64,000 nt of DNA from Gautieria morchelliformis (Eukaryota; Basidiomycota; Agaricomycetes; Gomphales; Gomphaceae), in assembly GCA_015179125.1 (NCBI GenBank), contig WHVA01000130.1, positions 124,001 to 188,000 of the forward strand. Reading direction: 5' to 3'. Both the position numbers and the translations under genes were made by a program. A model generated the notes under the pieces. It saw only the letters and a program-made list of their open reading frames with translations, searched no databases and was not told the origin of the DNA. Position 1 is the first letter of the stretch. Every line of letters begins with the position of its first letter. Below, in pieces: positions 1-12,799 of the stretch.

Positions 1-2342
1 TGAGCTGTAACGCCTGTTCAAAACGTTCGTGTCGGGTTTGAGGTGGAAAGTCAGGTACCGGACGCTGCAGCGTAGCAGCATCAGGCAACTGTGATAAATT
101 ACCCGTGAGAAGGCCTCCGAATGAATCAGCTTGTGGTCTTGGTGTGTCATTTGCTTGCTCTGCCACGGCATGTCCATTTACCGGGTCTCTGAAACTATTC
201 CCGCCTGCGAATTCTTCAGCTCCATCCATCTCGTCACCATCACCAATCCCTGCACCAAACTCTAGGATTGTTTTTGCACCGTTCCAGTCTTCGGTGGCAG
301 CCAACAATAAACCTAAGAGATGCCAGTAGCGTATCTCTTTAGGGTCCCCTTCTATAGCTTCTCTGACGGACACAATGGCGCTCAGAAGGTCACGCGAAGG
401 TCCAGGGCGAGCCAGAGCGAGTGCCAGATGAAAATGGGTTGACGGCGTAGGGTGGAGTGCGAGGGATTCTTTCAGTGCCAACAGAGAAGCTGCAAGGTGT
501 GTCGGCCGCGTCAGGGGCTCCTGCTCTACGGAATCTTATGAGACAGGAGCGGTGACGAAGAGCCATGGATTACTTGCTCACCTCTCAGGGCCATGCAGGC
601 ATGCCATACGCCTTCTGCTCCTTTGAGTGCCGCGGCGGACACTTTGTCTTGCATATTGAGTCTCTCGCCTGCTAGTCGAATCAAACCACCCGCCTCCTGG
701 GCCTCTTCTATACCCCCAGGGATACGACACAACATCCTGGCTCCCTGTACTAGCGTTTGCACCCAAACTCTATCCTGCTCCTCCGACGCGCCAGTCTCTC
801 GCACCTTGCTCACGATTTGCACATAAAGCTTGAGTGTGCGCCGCGCAAGGTCTGGGTCTCCAAAAACATATAACGTCCGTGTGAGGTGGCGATATATGCG
901 GTGTGAGTTAAATGTCAATCGAGTCGCCCACCACAGGATCTACAAGAGTCTCGGTTAAGCAATTTGTAGTGCGCGAAAGACGGTACACGTGCATCGATGA
1001 CCCATCCAGTCTGTTGACCGATCGCACCAGCCACTTCCCAGGCTGCCACACAAAGATCCACGAACTCTTCTACTTTGACATTGCGCTCCCCAGCACGCGG
1101 GAACGTTGTTGTTGCCGTTAGTAGGATGCGATAATCGGTCACAATAGACCTCATTTCATTGAGCCAAGCAACCTTGGATGCTGCCGTGTAGGTACGCAAT
1201 AGAACATGTAAATGGAGTTGGGCCATCGTTGAGCGATGCGTTGGTCGAAATGTGGCGGGCCAGTGAACGCTGTGAGCTTGGTAAATTTTCAATATAGCGT
1301 GAGTATGCGACAGCGGCCGTGTCTTTGCTGAAAGTATGGCAGCCCGCCATAGAAGACGCTCCACCCAGCGCCAGAGTTCCCGATATCGAGTGAATGACTC
1401 GACACTAGCCTTACCAGGCAAGGAAGGAAGTGACTTTGGTATGTTGACTTGGTCAAGAAGGGGTAAGACACTTTCGTACGATGTCAACGCGTTAGTTATG
1501 GAGGGATGCGACAACGATTCATACGCCATGCCTGCATGGTCTTTGAGCGACGGCAGACTAAGCGGGACGTTAAGCAAAGCCCACCTTGGAGACACTTGCC
1601 ACGGATTCGCTCAGATATGGCCCATACCTTTCCTTCATTGACATCGGAAACTGTCACAGTTATTATCGATGGTGAAAAGCTTGCCGTGGCCGAGCCTGTC
1701 GTTGTTCTCGAGTTGTGCGAAGTTGGGACAGACAGTGCGCTGGAGATCGAGCCAAAATTGGACGCGTTTGTAGAAGATACAAGGTCATCGAATTTGACTA
1801 ATGAAATGTGAGATAAAGAATCATCATATCGACCTAGAGCAAACGCATAGTACGCCAGGGAGAAATATACAGACTGTGCTTCAAGGTGACTGCAGATAAA
1901 TGGCAACATAACACGGTAACGTACATCACTTTTGGGTAATTTATGCAAAGCATCGTAACCTTGCTGGGCCTCCTCTCGTCGTTCCTCAAGTAGTAGACAC
2001 TCCTCGCCTAACGTCAATGGCTGCGCGGGGTTCGTATGATCACCGTCGATGGCTTCAGGGGTAAGCTGTGGACAGCGTATCAAGAGCAGCGACAACGCCT
2101 GTGTATGTAAGGCGAGTTCGCCGATGACTGGGTGTATGCAACCGATTCACGCTGTTTTGCTCCAAAACGGCAGAGAACTCACCATGAGATTGTGGGGAAT
2201 GTTTGCGAAATTTGCGCAGCAGTTCTGACCACGACAACCCGACTTTGTTCACCGCTCTCGATGGCGTATCCGAATCCCATTCCCCAGCTGTGAGCGCAAT
2301 GTACAAGTGACTAGTGTAGAAAGCCGCCTTAGGGTTTGCCAT
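1..2342 (-). CDS. YPP1: YPP1/TTC7-like TPR protein, 5' part, runs off the left edge
   Basis: Spliced exons are 2342-2183, 2127-1585, 1531-987, 939-582 and 525 to beyond base 1; introns are 47-56 nt and all junction phases agree. The product is helical and TPR-like. Recognisable stretches are WSELLRKFRKH near the N-terminus, ISERIRGKCLQGMAYESL, VHWPATFRPTHR, WWATRLTFNSHRIYRHLTR and KEIRYWHLLGLLLAATEDW. These match my knowledge of fungal YPP1 and animal TTC7, the scaffold that with EFR3 brings PI4-kinase Stt4 to the plasma membrane. ATG 2342 (MANPKA) is preferred; an in-frame ATG lies at 2357. The C-terminal TPR block is outside the window. Family assignment is from motif memory, not a search. 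Confidence 0.72.
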
Positions 2343-2418
2343 AGTATGATGCCGCATGCGTGATGCCCAACAATACGGCTCTCACCGCGCCCTCACCGTC
2401 CACAGAAATCACTTGGAA

Positions 2419-3619
2419 ATGGGTTCAGATATCCCTGAAGGAATGCTTTTTGAACTCGTGAGTTCAGAGGAGGTGCAGACGGCGTACGAGATAGAAACAG
2501 CAGGTGCGCGTAGCCGAACACTGAACCATCAGCCCGTCTGAATCTGAATCTTATGTAAACCTACAGCGTTTCCACCAGAGGAGGCGGCCTCATTAGAAGC
2601 ATTAAAGTGCAATGGTCTACCCAATGATGCTTTATATATGTATAGCTGACGATTTTCTATGGTCCCAGAACGCGACAGGCTGTGGCACCAAAATTATTTC
2701 TTGGGGCGTACACCTCGGCTTCACCTCGAACCCTGATAGGTTATGCTAATGCTACCCTCGCGACCTCTCTTACCGCCGATTCTATGCATGTGCACGATCC
2801 AGCGGGCACCGCGGTTTGTGTTCATGGGCTAGCTGTGGTAGAACACCACCGTCGAACTGGAGTCGCTAGCGCGCTGCTGAAGGAGTACATCCGCCGCCTG
2901 CGGGATGACCCAGCCGTCGGAAATATTCAAGCAGAAAGCATTCTTCTCATCTGCCACGAGGATTTGATACCGCTTTACACAAGAGTTGGTTTCACTTTAC
3001 AGGGCAAAAGCCCTGTCGTGCACGGCCCAACAGTATGGTTTGAGATGCGAGTAGATCTTAGCTCTTCGTCCAATGTGGAGACCTCGGATGTGCAAGATGC
3101 CATACCACCTAATGTACTTGCGGCGCTCACAACCCCATCACGGAGTCGACCAGCTGCGCGTCTTCTCTCTTCCTTCCCTTCTATGCACTCCCTTGTCACT
3201 GCAACAGGAGAGAACATTTTCGACCTTTTGTGCCCACGCATGGGGTGTGGTAGTGTTGTCTTAAAAGCCGGTGTTGCTAAGTTACAGCGTGGAGCAAGCG
3301 TTGAGGTTCACTTCTATTAACTAACCCTCAGCAACTTATAAACTAATTCTGTCTTCAGCTAGAGCCTCCGGAACATAACCCACCAGCACCACTTGAGCGT
3401 CTGCCTTCACCGCCGGAACAGATAGATTGGTGGCTTGTCACCCCCTCACCCATGGCTTTTGAAAACATTGCATTCTCCCACGCCGTGCCGTCAAATGCTG
3501 CTGCAGCTTCACAAATAAAATTCCTGGCTTGCGCAGAGTGTGACCTAGGTGCGTTAGGGTGGTCCCACGTTGGTGGCCGCGAATTTTGGTTGGCGGTGTC
3601 CAGGGTGGGATACCGGTGA
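2419..3619 (+). CDS. GNAT N-acetyltransferase fused to Mss4/DSS4-like zinc domain
   Basis: Exons 2419-2503, 2567-2606, 2669-3305 and 3359-3619 give 340 residues; introns are 53-63 nt. The first ~215 residues are an AANAT/Paa1-like GNAT: FPPEEAASLEALKTRQ, then LFLGAYT, then the acetyl-CoA loop in VEHHRRTGVASALLKEYI, then LYTRVGF. The rest is Mss4/DSS4-like: DLLCPRMGCGSVVLKAG (first zinc cysteines), WWLVTPSPMAFENIAFS, and FLACAECDLGALGW (second CxxC) ending in VSRVGYR. GNATs of this group acetylate arylalkylamines or polyamines. Mss4/DSS4 proteins bind nucleotide-free Rab/Sec4 GTPases. The join sits inside one exon with no stop, so two closely spaced genes are unlikely. Joint function is unknown. 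Confidence 0.85.
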
Positions 3620-6600
3620 TGTCACTCTGCCTTGTAGGTAACGCGGTTCGAGATTGGATCATGGGAACATGTATCACAGTTCGGTATGACAGAGCTGTCC
3701 TTTCTCTTCGTTTTGTCTGGCGATCGAGAGTCGGCTCAAAATAGCATTCCTCAACCTAATGGTACAATGCCTGCCGTTGGATGTTGACATCCTTGTGAAC
3801 TTCACATCATAACACAAGGCCTCACGAGATATCTATTATATTAGGGGACGCGCAACAACACATGTCTCCGCACGAATACGAGTGGGACGCGATCGAGGTT
3901 TGCACTGTGAGTACTGTGGTTTGCTATCGCCTATGCCTCTGCACATCGACTACTCTCTGTGGACTATGCTGGTTTGTTTCTCGATCTTGCCATGACCATG
4001 TGCTTCAAGTTAATGGAAGCTATTTGCTATGCATCGCCAACTCTTCGACATTGACAAGCTCAGGTGTTGCGTCTTTGCGCGAGAGTGATACTCGTCAAGC
4101 AGGCGAATTGGAATGGATAATCAGTATGTACGTATACTGAGACGCATCTGAGGGTCAACCACTACCCTTCGTCCTCAACTTCCCCGATCCGTGGGGTAGT
4201 ACTAGCACGAAGTTATTTGGGGGATATATTGTACGATTCACCAGTGGTCCGGTTACTCCTCTCTGCCTAACACTTTAGGTACTAAAGCAATAGCCTCGCA
4301 GGACCCCCAGTATTATCTTGTTACAGTGAGTACAGTCGTGTCAGTTGTACGGAAGACCTTACGACGCATGTTGATCGATCTCACGCTAACTAGTCAATAA
4401 CAAACAGAATGAAATTTATTTTTTCGCGGTGCGCAATCATCACTAAACGGATAGGTGCAGGCGGGGTGACTTCGGAAAGTCATCCTGTCCCTTGTCGTAT
4501 GCTTCAATCCATCATGACAGGAGAGTCGTACCAAGACTATATAAATACCTTCTTTTTCACAGAAATCTCCTACCTCTGATGGTACTTGTTTCGGTGGTAG
4601 CGCCCTTCTTCTGTTTTCTGCGTGAGCTAATTTTTATCTTCGCCGTATCTGTTTCTCTCAAGATCGGTGAATATGGTTATGGAGGTCTTCTCTCTTCCAC
4701 GGGGACCTAAATGAGATCCTCCCCCGCACAAAGTGTCGTATCCTGGCCTAGTTTTCAGCACGCAGGATTGGATCGTGCACCTATACATGCTCAGGACAGG
4801 CTGTGCAGGTCTGTACTTGTTGTTCGCGCTCCTTTACCTTTGGTAACAGTCGTGGATGTTCAGGCGGCTGGGCCATTCTGGGACAAGCAAAGATTCACAT
4901 CCATCGCAGCATAATAATAACAATAATAATAACAAAGGGCTATCGCCATTCTGGATCATTTGTGTGGGTACAATTTAATAGATTTGAGGATTTGAAACAT
5001 ATGTTTTGCCTGCAGGTCCTCCAACGATGTGTGCCTGAAGGTGCAAGGCCAAATTTGAAGTAAAGCAGATTAGGGGTAATTAAACCCTATCTTGAATAAT
5101 TGGTTCAGGTGAGAAGCTAGGCACGACTCGCGATTGGCGTCTGGAATTCACGGGTGTTTGTCGGATCCTGGTCAGTCGTCCATCCAGTTGATTGTGGTCC
5201 ACGCTGAGCTTCCTACAGAGATAGAGTTTGTGCCTTTAATTGTGAACACAACTAGTAAGTAGATCAACGAAATTGCACAGTAACATTTAGTATGTGCTGG
5301 TCCACCCGAGTGGAATCTGATGTCGAGTTATCTACGGCGCGACGGCTTCTGAACCTACCACGCAATAAGTTTCTTTTCTTTTCTTTGTTTCTTTTTAAAT
5401 CCTTTTTTTTTTCGGGGGGGAGGGAGGCAAGGCCCTATGTAAGACGGAATACACAAAGCGCCGGTCTCATGTTTTTTCTATCTAACCACATGTTTCTCGA
5501 CCTCTACTTGTGCTCCTTGGGGCGAGGAGGCCCTGGGTGTGTCCGTGCCTATGTGGGCGGGTGTTATATCTCTGCGTCTCGCCTGTGCCGATCTCTCATC
5601 TCCCTCGCCTCTACCCTCCTCCCCTCATGTGCGTACCTGTTGTCCACTTGACGCAAGGAGCCCATCACCAGCACCGCGTGCGCTGGCATTTATGTGCACG
5701 TAGAACGCTGTTAATGCCCTTGGCGTCGCGCCGAAGTTCCAGCCTGAACACATGATCATGGTCTGAGAGGCGGTACGCAACGTAAACTTGTGGGGGGAGA
5801 TTGGAAATACTCTCTTGATCGCAGGGGCAAGACGCATGATATCGCCAGCGCAGGAAACTGACTGAAATAAACCCTTCTATGAGGGCCAGGAAACGGACCC
5901 TGAGCGCATGCGACCATCTATCTCACTAGTATCCCAAGCACCTGACGAGGGATACCTACACCGTATTCGACTTCAAGGTGAGTCATCAAAGCTCATCCCC
6001 CGGGCACTGGGAAATCGTGGGATACCCTTATTTCTCGGCGTTGTGGGTTTCAGAGCACAAATTTATGCCACTAATCTGTAGGGAAACGCTGCGCAGAACG
6101 TCGCGGCGTTCTCGCGGAGAGCGTCGCGACTCTGGTAATTGATGCCGGCGCACCGGCGCACTGTATGGAATACAAGAGTAGCTAGTAGGGACGGGAGAAC
6201 GGGAGGGTAGACAAAAAATCGCTGTCGTGGGAAGAAACGCGTGGGAGATACACTTGAGACGGTCAGGCCTGTCAGTGGTGAGACAAGTCTTACTATCATT
6301 TTTAGTCGCTCTGCGGGCGCCCTGAGGCTTAGCCAACCGCGGACGGTTCACGAAGGCGAGATGAGAGGTCAGCGCATGCCGGCAGCACTCTCGTTGACAT
6401 CATTAGCTGCGTGAAAATCAGAGAGTTAAACCGCAATTAAATCTATTACAAGGTTATGTAAAGTTCGTTACACCACCGCGTGCACCAGAGTAGCCTACAG
6501 AGCCTAAGTAGCTGGTCAAAGATAATCGACCCAGAACTGCATGTCATGTCAAAGTCCTTTGAGCCCCAAACTTGAATACCCGAATGATCCCAGCAGGGGT

Positions 6601-6626
6601 CTAGCCGGATCCAAGTCTAGTCTGCC
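3620..6626. other. Unassigned 3 kb stretch
   Basis: No ORF here matches a family I recognise. A plus-strand ORF at 3862-4140 has a plausible donor after its first ~15 codons, and short open stretches near 5175-5260 and 5870-5976 look weakly coding. I could not join them into one frame-consistent gene. There is an AAT/AAC microsatellite near 4911-4936 and a T-rich then G-rich run at 5370-5425. A lineage-specific gene with many short exons remains possible. Confidence 0.4.
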
Positions 6627-8755
6627 TCAGGCAATATTCTGACCTGCTGGTGTTTCAGGCTCCATGCTCGCTTTGTCTGTAGACCCTTTCTCGGTTGCAT
6701 CCGCCTTAAGGTCGTTTACAAACACCATCTGTGGAGCCCAGATGAGGTAAAACGAAATATGCCATTGTGGAAAAACGGACCTGCTCATCGTCGTAATTCG
6801 TCTCCTTGATAGAACGGATGACGAGGAACGCCAGTGGGAACGAAACAAGCATCATGATCCAACTTGCGAGCTATCAGAATGCCGAGTCAGAGCTCGAAAG
6901 TAGCCAGAAAAATAAATCTAAAGCCATACAAGTTCATTCAGGAGCGGAGTTGCGACAGCATCCATACCGAAACTGCCAGCTGCGCCCTATATTCCGTCGT
7001 ATGTCAAATTATGCGGAACGAGAGTCAAACCGTGGAGACGCACAGCACTTTGGATGGCTTTGTAGAATCCGGCAAAACGCGCAAGCTTGAAAGGGTCGTT
7101 TGTGAGTGCGGACCTGAAAATAACCGCTAAGCCAACGCGAATTCCGCACAAATGAAACGACAAAGCACGCACATAATCCAATAAATCAATGCCTGGTAGC
7201 ATGAGTCACTAAAGTAGTCTGAATCCGCCATACCATGTTGTAAGTAATATTGCTCCAAAGGGCAGCTTTGGTCACGCACAGAAGAAGAACAAAGGCCCTT
7301 TTCCTTTGTAATTTTCGTGCTTGTAGTTGATAAGTACCTCGGGGTGGTCTTTGGCGTCGGCGACATCTGCGCGAGTAAACGTCAACTGAATAGATGCACG
7401 TTAGTAACGTTTTCAAAAAAAAAAAAATAGAAAATCAAAGAATTCTAAGGTGACCTGACCTGGAACGAAAGCCCACACGCCCAGACGATGAGGGTTATGG
7501 CAGTGACAACACCAAGACCAATGTATCCACGTGTACGCCTCTTAAATCGTTTTCCGTCCAACACGAGGGTGCCGATCATAATGGCGCCGACTATGGCGCC
7601 AGCAGCAGTTAGAGTACCGTTCAATGCGCGGGTGGGGCCGTCGAATTTGAGAGTGTTGAGGGCACTTTGGTAAGCATAGAAGTAGTTGGAAGCAAACGAC
7701 ATTGGGAGGAGGGCTGGGCGGGGATAAACCGTAAGCAGAGAGGTAGAGAAACAGCGAAAAAGACAAACCCAGCATGCGCCAATCGACGAAGAGGCGAAGG
7801 AGTGCGGATGCCTCTTCTCTGACTGTGGCTCTGGCTTGGAGCTTGACGAGAGAGCCGTCTCCACGAATAACGCGGTTCGGGCCGAGCACCAAGAAGGAGG
7901 AGCCAATTCCAATGAAGATGATAATGATGAAGGCCTGTGTAGGAAAGAGGAGGTCAGTACATTACAATGTGGCAAAGTCCATATCCAAGTCCATGTCCAA
8001 GGCCAGACAAATAAGATAAAATAACAAATTGCTACTCACAACATATGTCGATGTCGCCACGGCCTGCAGCTGCCCACTCCTAATATTGATCGCAAGGGCA
8101 ATGACCGACCCAATGAACGTCCCAAACTGGAAAATAGCCCAAAACATGGAGAACGCCTTTCCTTTGTCCTTCTCAAGGGGATAGCTCATCATGATTTCGC
8201 CCTGGGCGGACCAGAGGAGGGCGGCGGATATTCCGAGCAGAGCCCCAGCCATGATGAGGAACCAGCTGGTACCCTGTGTTTGGTGACTAGATTGGGTGGG
8301 AAAGAGAGTAGGTAACAATATATAGGAGGTGCGTATGGGTACTTACCACCAGAGCGCACCGACATAGAGGGCATAGCCTAGTGTACCGATGAACAATGTC
8401 AACGGCGGACCGAGGACTACATAATGCACGAACGTAGCGCCAATCAGCCAATGTCCAATTTTAAAAGTTGGCGGCGTAGCTGTACGTACCATTGCAGATT
8501 CCTCCACTAATGAAACCCGTCAACGCGAAGAGGCCATATAGGACACCGTTCGCGGTATCCGAGAGGGTGATGTCCTGAGTTCCTCCAGCGCCAAGGTTGT
8601 TCAGGGCGCTGAACATGCCCGGCGTGCAGAAGCAGGTGAACCCGACCAGGAGCACTTGCATTGTCGGCGTTCTGTGTGAGTGTAAGGCATGACGCTAGCC
8701 TGGCGACAATGGGAGGAAGAGCGACTTACGTATACCAGGATGGGAGCTTCATCAT
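6627..8755 (-). CDS. UNC93-like (DUF895-type) MFS membrane transporter
   Basis: Twelve exons splice to 471 residues: 8755-8730, 8671-8490, 8416-8347, 8286-8040, 7934-7769, 7713-7460, 7385-7280, 7218-7173, 7113-7044, 6986-6930, 6870-6781, 6728-6627. Introns are 52-105 nt and the total is divisible by three. Family motifs in order: FCTPGMFSALNNLGAGG, GGICNVLGP, GALLGISAALLWSAQGEIMM, SYPLEKDKGKAFSMFWAIFQ, VDWRMLALLPMSFASNYFY, TRALNGTLTAAGAIVG, SDSCYQALIYWIM, LTNDPFKLARFAGFYKAIQS and SAGAAGSFGMDAVATP. About 11-12 hydrophobic segments fit a polytopic carrier. Substrate is unknown. The first exon codes only nine residues, so the true start could lie further upstream. Confidence 0.92.
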
Positions 8756-9195
8756 GGTAGGGGACAGACGCGGTCTCGGGAGCGTGAAGCTAACGGCGAC
8801 GACTCGAAGGTCTAATATAGTGTACGGTGATAAGATGGTCCATATGGCCCGTCCAGGTTAAGATGATCTATGATCCCGGATGCCCACACGTGTAAGGGTA
8901 GTATCCCCATGTGCTCACCTTCCATCCATGTGGAGGGATACTAGCCCCGACTGAGTAGGGCTTCCGCGTGGGCCCTTGTTTAGGTTATACTTAAACTCGG
9001 ACCGCGGACACTGGGATAACGCCCAGATAAGCCGCGAAGATCTATACACTGTAAGTATCGTAACAATGAGGTAATTACATATTATACATGGCACAAGTAT
9101 GCATACCGCCACGAGAACTTCTCACAAAGTATGCTGCAGATGTAGAACATGGAATGGCCGACCTGACGCTTGCAAAGCACGTTGCCCATTTTGGC

Positions 9196-9249
9196 CAGTG
9201 AATACAGTGAATACAGTGAATACAGTAAATACAGTGAATACAGTAAATA
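9196..9249. repeat. 9-bp tandem repeat
   Basis: About six copies of a 9-mer close to CAGTGAATA (some with AAATA) lie in the 690-bp gene-free gap downstream of the UNC93-like gene's promoter side. Nothing else is recognisable between 8756 and 9440. Confidence 0.8.
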
Positions 9250-9449
9250 TGTGGGTTGGATGTGCTGGCGGAGTTCAGCTACAGCCGGGCTAATTACATA
9301 ATGAGATTGCTTAGCTAAGCTCCCAGAACAAAAAGATGACTGCGTTGAAGGTTCCTTTCACCGCGACCATCATCTTCGCATAAGTAGTTGTCTGCGTGAA
9401 ACCTCAAAATTCTCTATCGCGATTCCTCAGCCAATCGACCTCTTCAGTT

Positions 9450-11110
9450 CAGGATGACTACTGGTCCACCAGAAGGCCACCTGAACATCATCACCGGATC
9501 TACCGGCGACTCATCGGCCAACACCATCTCTTAGAATACCACGTCTTTGACCCCAGGAGAAGAAATCACACAAAAAGCTGTTGCTGGCATCAACAGCGTT
9601 AGAAATTTCAGGAACACAGCTAGGAACGCGAGGAGACTGAACGGGGAGCTGAAGTTTCAGGCGACGAGGACATTCTCTCTGAGCAATAGCTTTCTGACAC
9701 GTTTACTGCGCTATCCAAACAGAACAGTGTCTCCATCACAGCTCCCGACCCCTCTCCTATGCCCGCCACTTCCGCGACTACCTCTAATCAACTATTACCT
9801 CCCGCGACAATGCCTAACCCCATCGTAAACCTGGCCAGCAATACCGCGAACATTACTACGACTACTTCAGCTCCGAACAGCATTTCTTCTTAGCGGCGAT
9901 GGTAGCGGCGAACACGCAACAGGCAGTAATTCACGCTATCCTCGCTCAGCTGTTCACTATGTTTCAGCATCGCGTTTACATCCCGTTATCCTTCTTCTTG
10001 ATCTAAAGCATGGAGCGCATTCGACTTGAACGTGGCATCAAGTCCTTCAAGTCACTCACTAAGCCCATCCGTGTCATCGACGCTTGTAATGTCATTGACG
10101 AGAGAAACGCAGTTCAACCAGGCCTACCACAATTTCCTCCAGTGTCTGGAGCTTTGCTGCGAACCCGGCTCCGGCATTCTGGAAGGGTGGAAGGACCACT
10201 TCGAGCGTACCGTGCGCGATCCCAGTATGGAAGGGAAGTTCAAGATATATCTTTATATGGACATCTTGGTGCGCCAACAACTGATGGTGCAACCCTTCAT
10301 TCCAGAGGTGCTCAGCAAGGAGTACAACGAGTGTTACGTGATGGCACACAGGGACTTCACCGACGAGGATACGGCGGAACTGGTGGAATCCAGGATCGTG
10401 GCATCCAGATCGTCATCCTCTGGCAACCACGACTCACTACCGACCTTACGGCGCAGCCGCCTCTTCCAGCTCAGGCGGCTCCAGGAATGAAATTTTCTGG
10501 ATCGAGTTCAGGGAGCGGCGGCCATTCCTTTCGGAACAAGAAGAACCTGCCGTCCGGCCCGAAACTATGCTTACGCTGTGGAAGCAAGGATGCTCCCATC
10601 TCCACCAACTGCGATGCCAAGCACATCCGCAATCGTCTCGATCGCATGACCAACGTTTCGATCAGGGACAGACGCCTCGTCCACAATTCAGATGGCGCCG
10701 CCGTATGTCTTAAGCTCAACCTGCAAGGCACATGTACCGCTGATCCCACCAGACATCCCCCGCACAGGTGCAGTCTCTGCCTCGTCTCTTACCATAGAGT
10801 GGCGCAGTGCTCTCGCATCTGAGCTGTATACTGCCACAACACCGTACAAGGCTGAAGCTTTCAGGGTTGCACTTGAAGAGACTGGCCCCACATCTCACTA
10901 TCCCTTGTCGCTGACATACAACTTGGTTCTGACAGGCAACCCCCCTGCATTCACACACACTTTCATGCCACCCAACATGAAATCAGTATTATAGCACCCT
11001 CAATTCATCAATGCACACATTACAGAAGAGATTGAAGTGGGATGCATATTGGGCCTGTTCACCTTGGAGACGTGTGGTAGATACAAGTGGATGTGGTAGA
11101 CTTAGTAAAT
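9450..11110 (+). pseudogene. Degenerate retroelement gag-like ORF with start of an RT-like region
   Basis: Pieces of one protein appear in different frames. 9450-9900 is a Ser/Thr-rich lead. 10085-10400 contains FNQAYHNFLQCLELCCEPG and PSMEGKFKIYLYMDIL. 10500-10822 is a zinc-knuckle-like Cys/His stretch (LCLRCGSKDAPISTNC, then RCSLCLVSYHRVAQCS). 10880-11070 holds FTHTFMPPNMKSVL and FINAHITEEIEVG. The layout resembles the gag-like protein followed by the RT start in DIRS/Ngaro-like basidiomycete elements. At least two frameshifts and several stops interrupt it, so it cannot code. A domesticated gag-like gene in decay is an alternative. Confidence 0.5.
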
Positions 11111-11592
11111 TCACATGATAAGCTCATACTTTTTATCACTGTTGGAATTGGCAGAAGCTAATATATATTACCAACATATACTCTCTAATAGTTCACTTCA
11201 GTCAAGGACATGGTACAAAAGATATAAATTTAACTCCTTAGCAAAATACATTGGGCCCTTGACTCTGCCCTTGCAGCCAAGCTATTGTCACCAAATAGGG
11301 GACAACATGGACATGTATCTATGTTGCCTGCTTTGCAAAAGTCTTGAGTGTAGCTGGGTGAAGTAGTGCGATTCTGTTCATACTTGTTCCATGATAGTCA
11401 TGACTTGCATTCCAAAACCAGAATGGTTCCATCTCTAAAGTAAGCTGATGGGATGCCCATATAAAATTGCTTTCACCCCTTAGAACCTAATTAAATAATA
11501 AAATCATTATAACTTAGGCCAAATATGTGACCATACATACCTTGTCTGATTGGTGTCTTCCCCACATATAGCCATCACCCTTATCCAAGTGT

Positions 11593-11656
11593 GAAGCACA
11601 ATATGCATACATGCCAAAGGAAGATCTTCCTTTGGCACATATGCTTATTGTGCTTC
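11593..11656. repeat. Near-perfect 64-bp palindrome (hairpin)
   Basis: Two 32-bp arms meet at 11624/11625 with no loop. The central 22 bp (CCAAAGGAAGA and its complement) is a perfect palindrome, and the arms share GAAGCACAATA at their outer ends with few mismatches. Because of the symmetry both strands encode nearly the same short peptide, which explains the twin ORFs over it. Confidence 0.85.
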
Positions 11657-11949
11657 ATTAGGTTCACAAGGGCGGTGGCATTGGGCAGTGCTCCAGCATG
11701 CAGTGCAATGTCACCACCAGGGGTACGAGGGAAGGGGAAGCCGGTGTCCACAGCATTGCCCTTGCTCATTTCAGTCAGACTGCTGTCCCTGCTCACCGCA
11801 AGCAGTTTCTGTTCTGTGGGAAAGAGCTTTACAGGCGTCAAAATGCACAGATTTGGATCTCATGGGTGTTGTTAGGGCACTCTTCGTGCTTTCCTGGAGA
11901 AGGAATGCGGAGCTGGAACCTGGTGGGATGGTGTCAGGGTTCACGTGTT

Positions 11950-12108
11950 TCCTTCCACAAGTTTCTATTTCCTTCCATGAGTTTCCGTCACCTTCCGTCA
12001 GTTTCCATAACCTTCTGTCACCTTCTGTCACATGTCACATTCTGTCACATGTCACCTTCCGTCACATGTCACTTTCCGTCACTTTCCGTAACCTTCTACA
12101 AGTTTCCA
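11950..12108. repeat. Degenerate 10-12 bp minisatellite
   Basis: Repeated variants of CACCTTCCGTC, CACATGTCAC and AGTTTCC are arranged head to tail for about 160 bp. All three plus-strand frames are partly open, so the ORFs here are low-complexity artefacts. Confidence 0.7.
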
Positions 12109-12799
12109 TCTCCCCTATTATGTAAGCCTTGCCAGCGCTATAAGACTGTAGCCCGTGTGGTGGCGTTTCCTCAGCTTGATCTCTGAGGATACCCACTACA
12201 CAGGCAAGTCCCCATGTATCTATCGTTGGTAGAGTTATAAACTGAGGATACCCACTACACAGTTGGTCATTGTCCTAGTATCGGCTCTTATCTCCTTGAG
12301 TATCTTTGGTTGTGGCTTCGTCATTAGTGTTGCCCTCACAGATGGCAGTAGCGACAGGATCAGAGAGAGTAGGCGTTTGCGATGTCCACCTCTGGAGGGA
12401 CGTTGGATCGAATCTCTGGAATTCACTCATGGGACCGCTCTGTGTTAGCACGGGAGGGGATGGGCAGAAACTACGAGGTGTGGCTTGCGACGATGATGAA
12501 TCCTCTAATGTCGTCTCCTCCACCAACCGAATCTGTCGCTGTGGCATACTGGTACATGTGCTACGTCTTCGCTGAGGATCCGTCCCATCCCACTCCCATA
12601 GCTGGATCCTCGCTTAGGGACGAAGGCGAACGGCTGTCCAGCTGTATTTGAGTCCTGAAGGTCAGGACTATAGGAAGGCTGGCATTGATGTATGGTATTA
12701 AAAAGATGTTGTGTGTGCTTCGTGTATGCTTGTAGATGTGCTGGATTGCATAGTGGGGGTCGCGTTGAAGACTAAGGAATTAGAACATCTGTTGAGTAT

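Larger units (their letters stand above)
11111..12795. other. Unassigned region holding two repeat structures
   Basis: Apart from the hairpin at 11593-11656 and the minisatellite at 11950-12108, only short ORFs occur. A minus-strand open stretch at 12275-12640 has mild coding character but no family I know. Confidence 0.4.

Noticed and set aside
6028..6351. Minus-strand 107-codon ORF
   Set aside because: Arg/Pro-rich composition, no family motif, no supporting splice partner.
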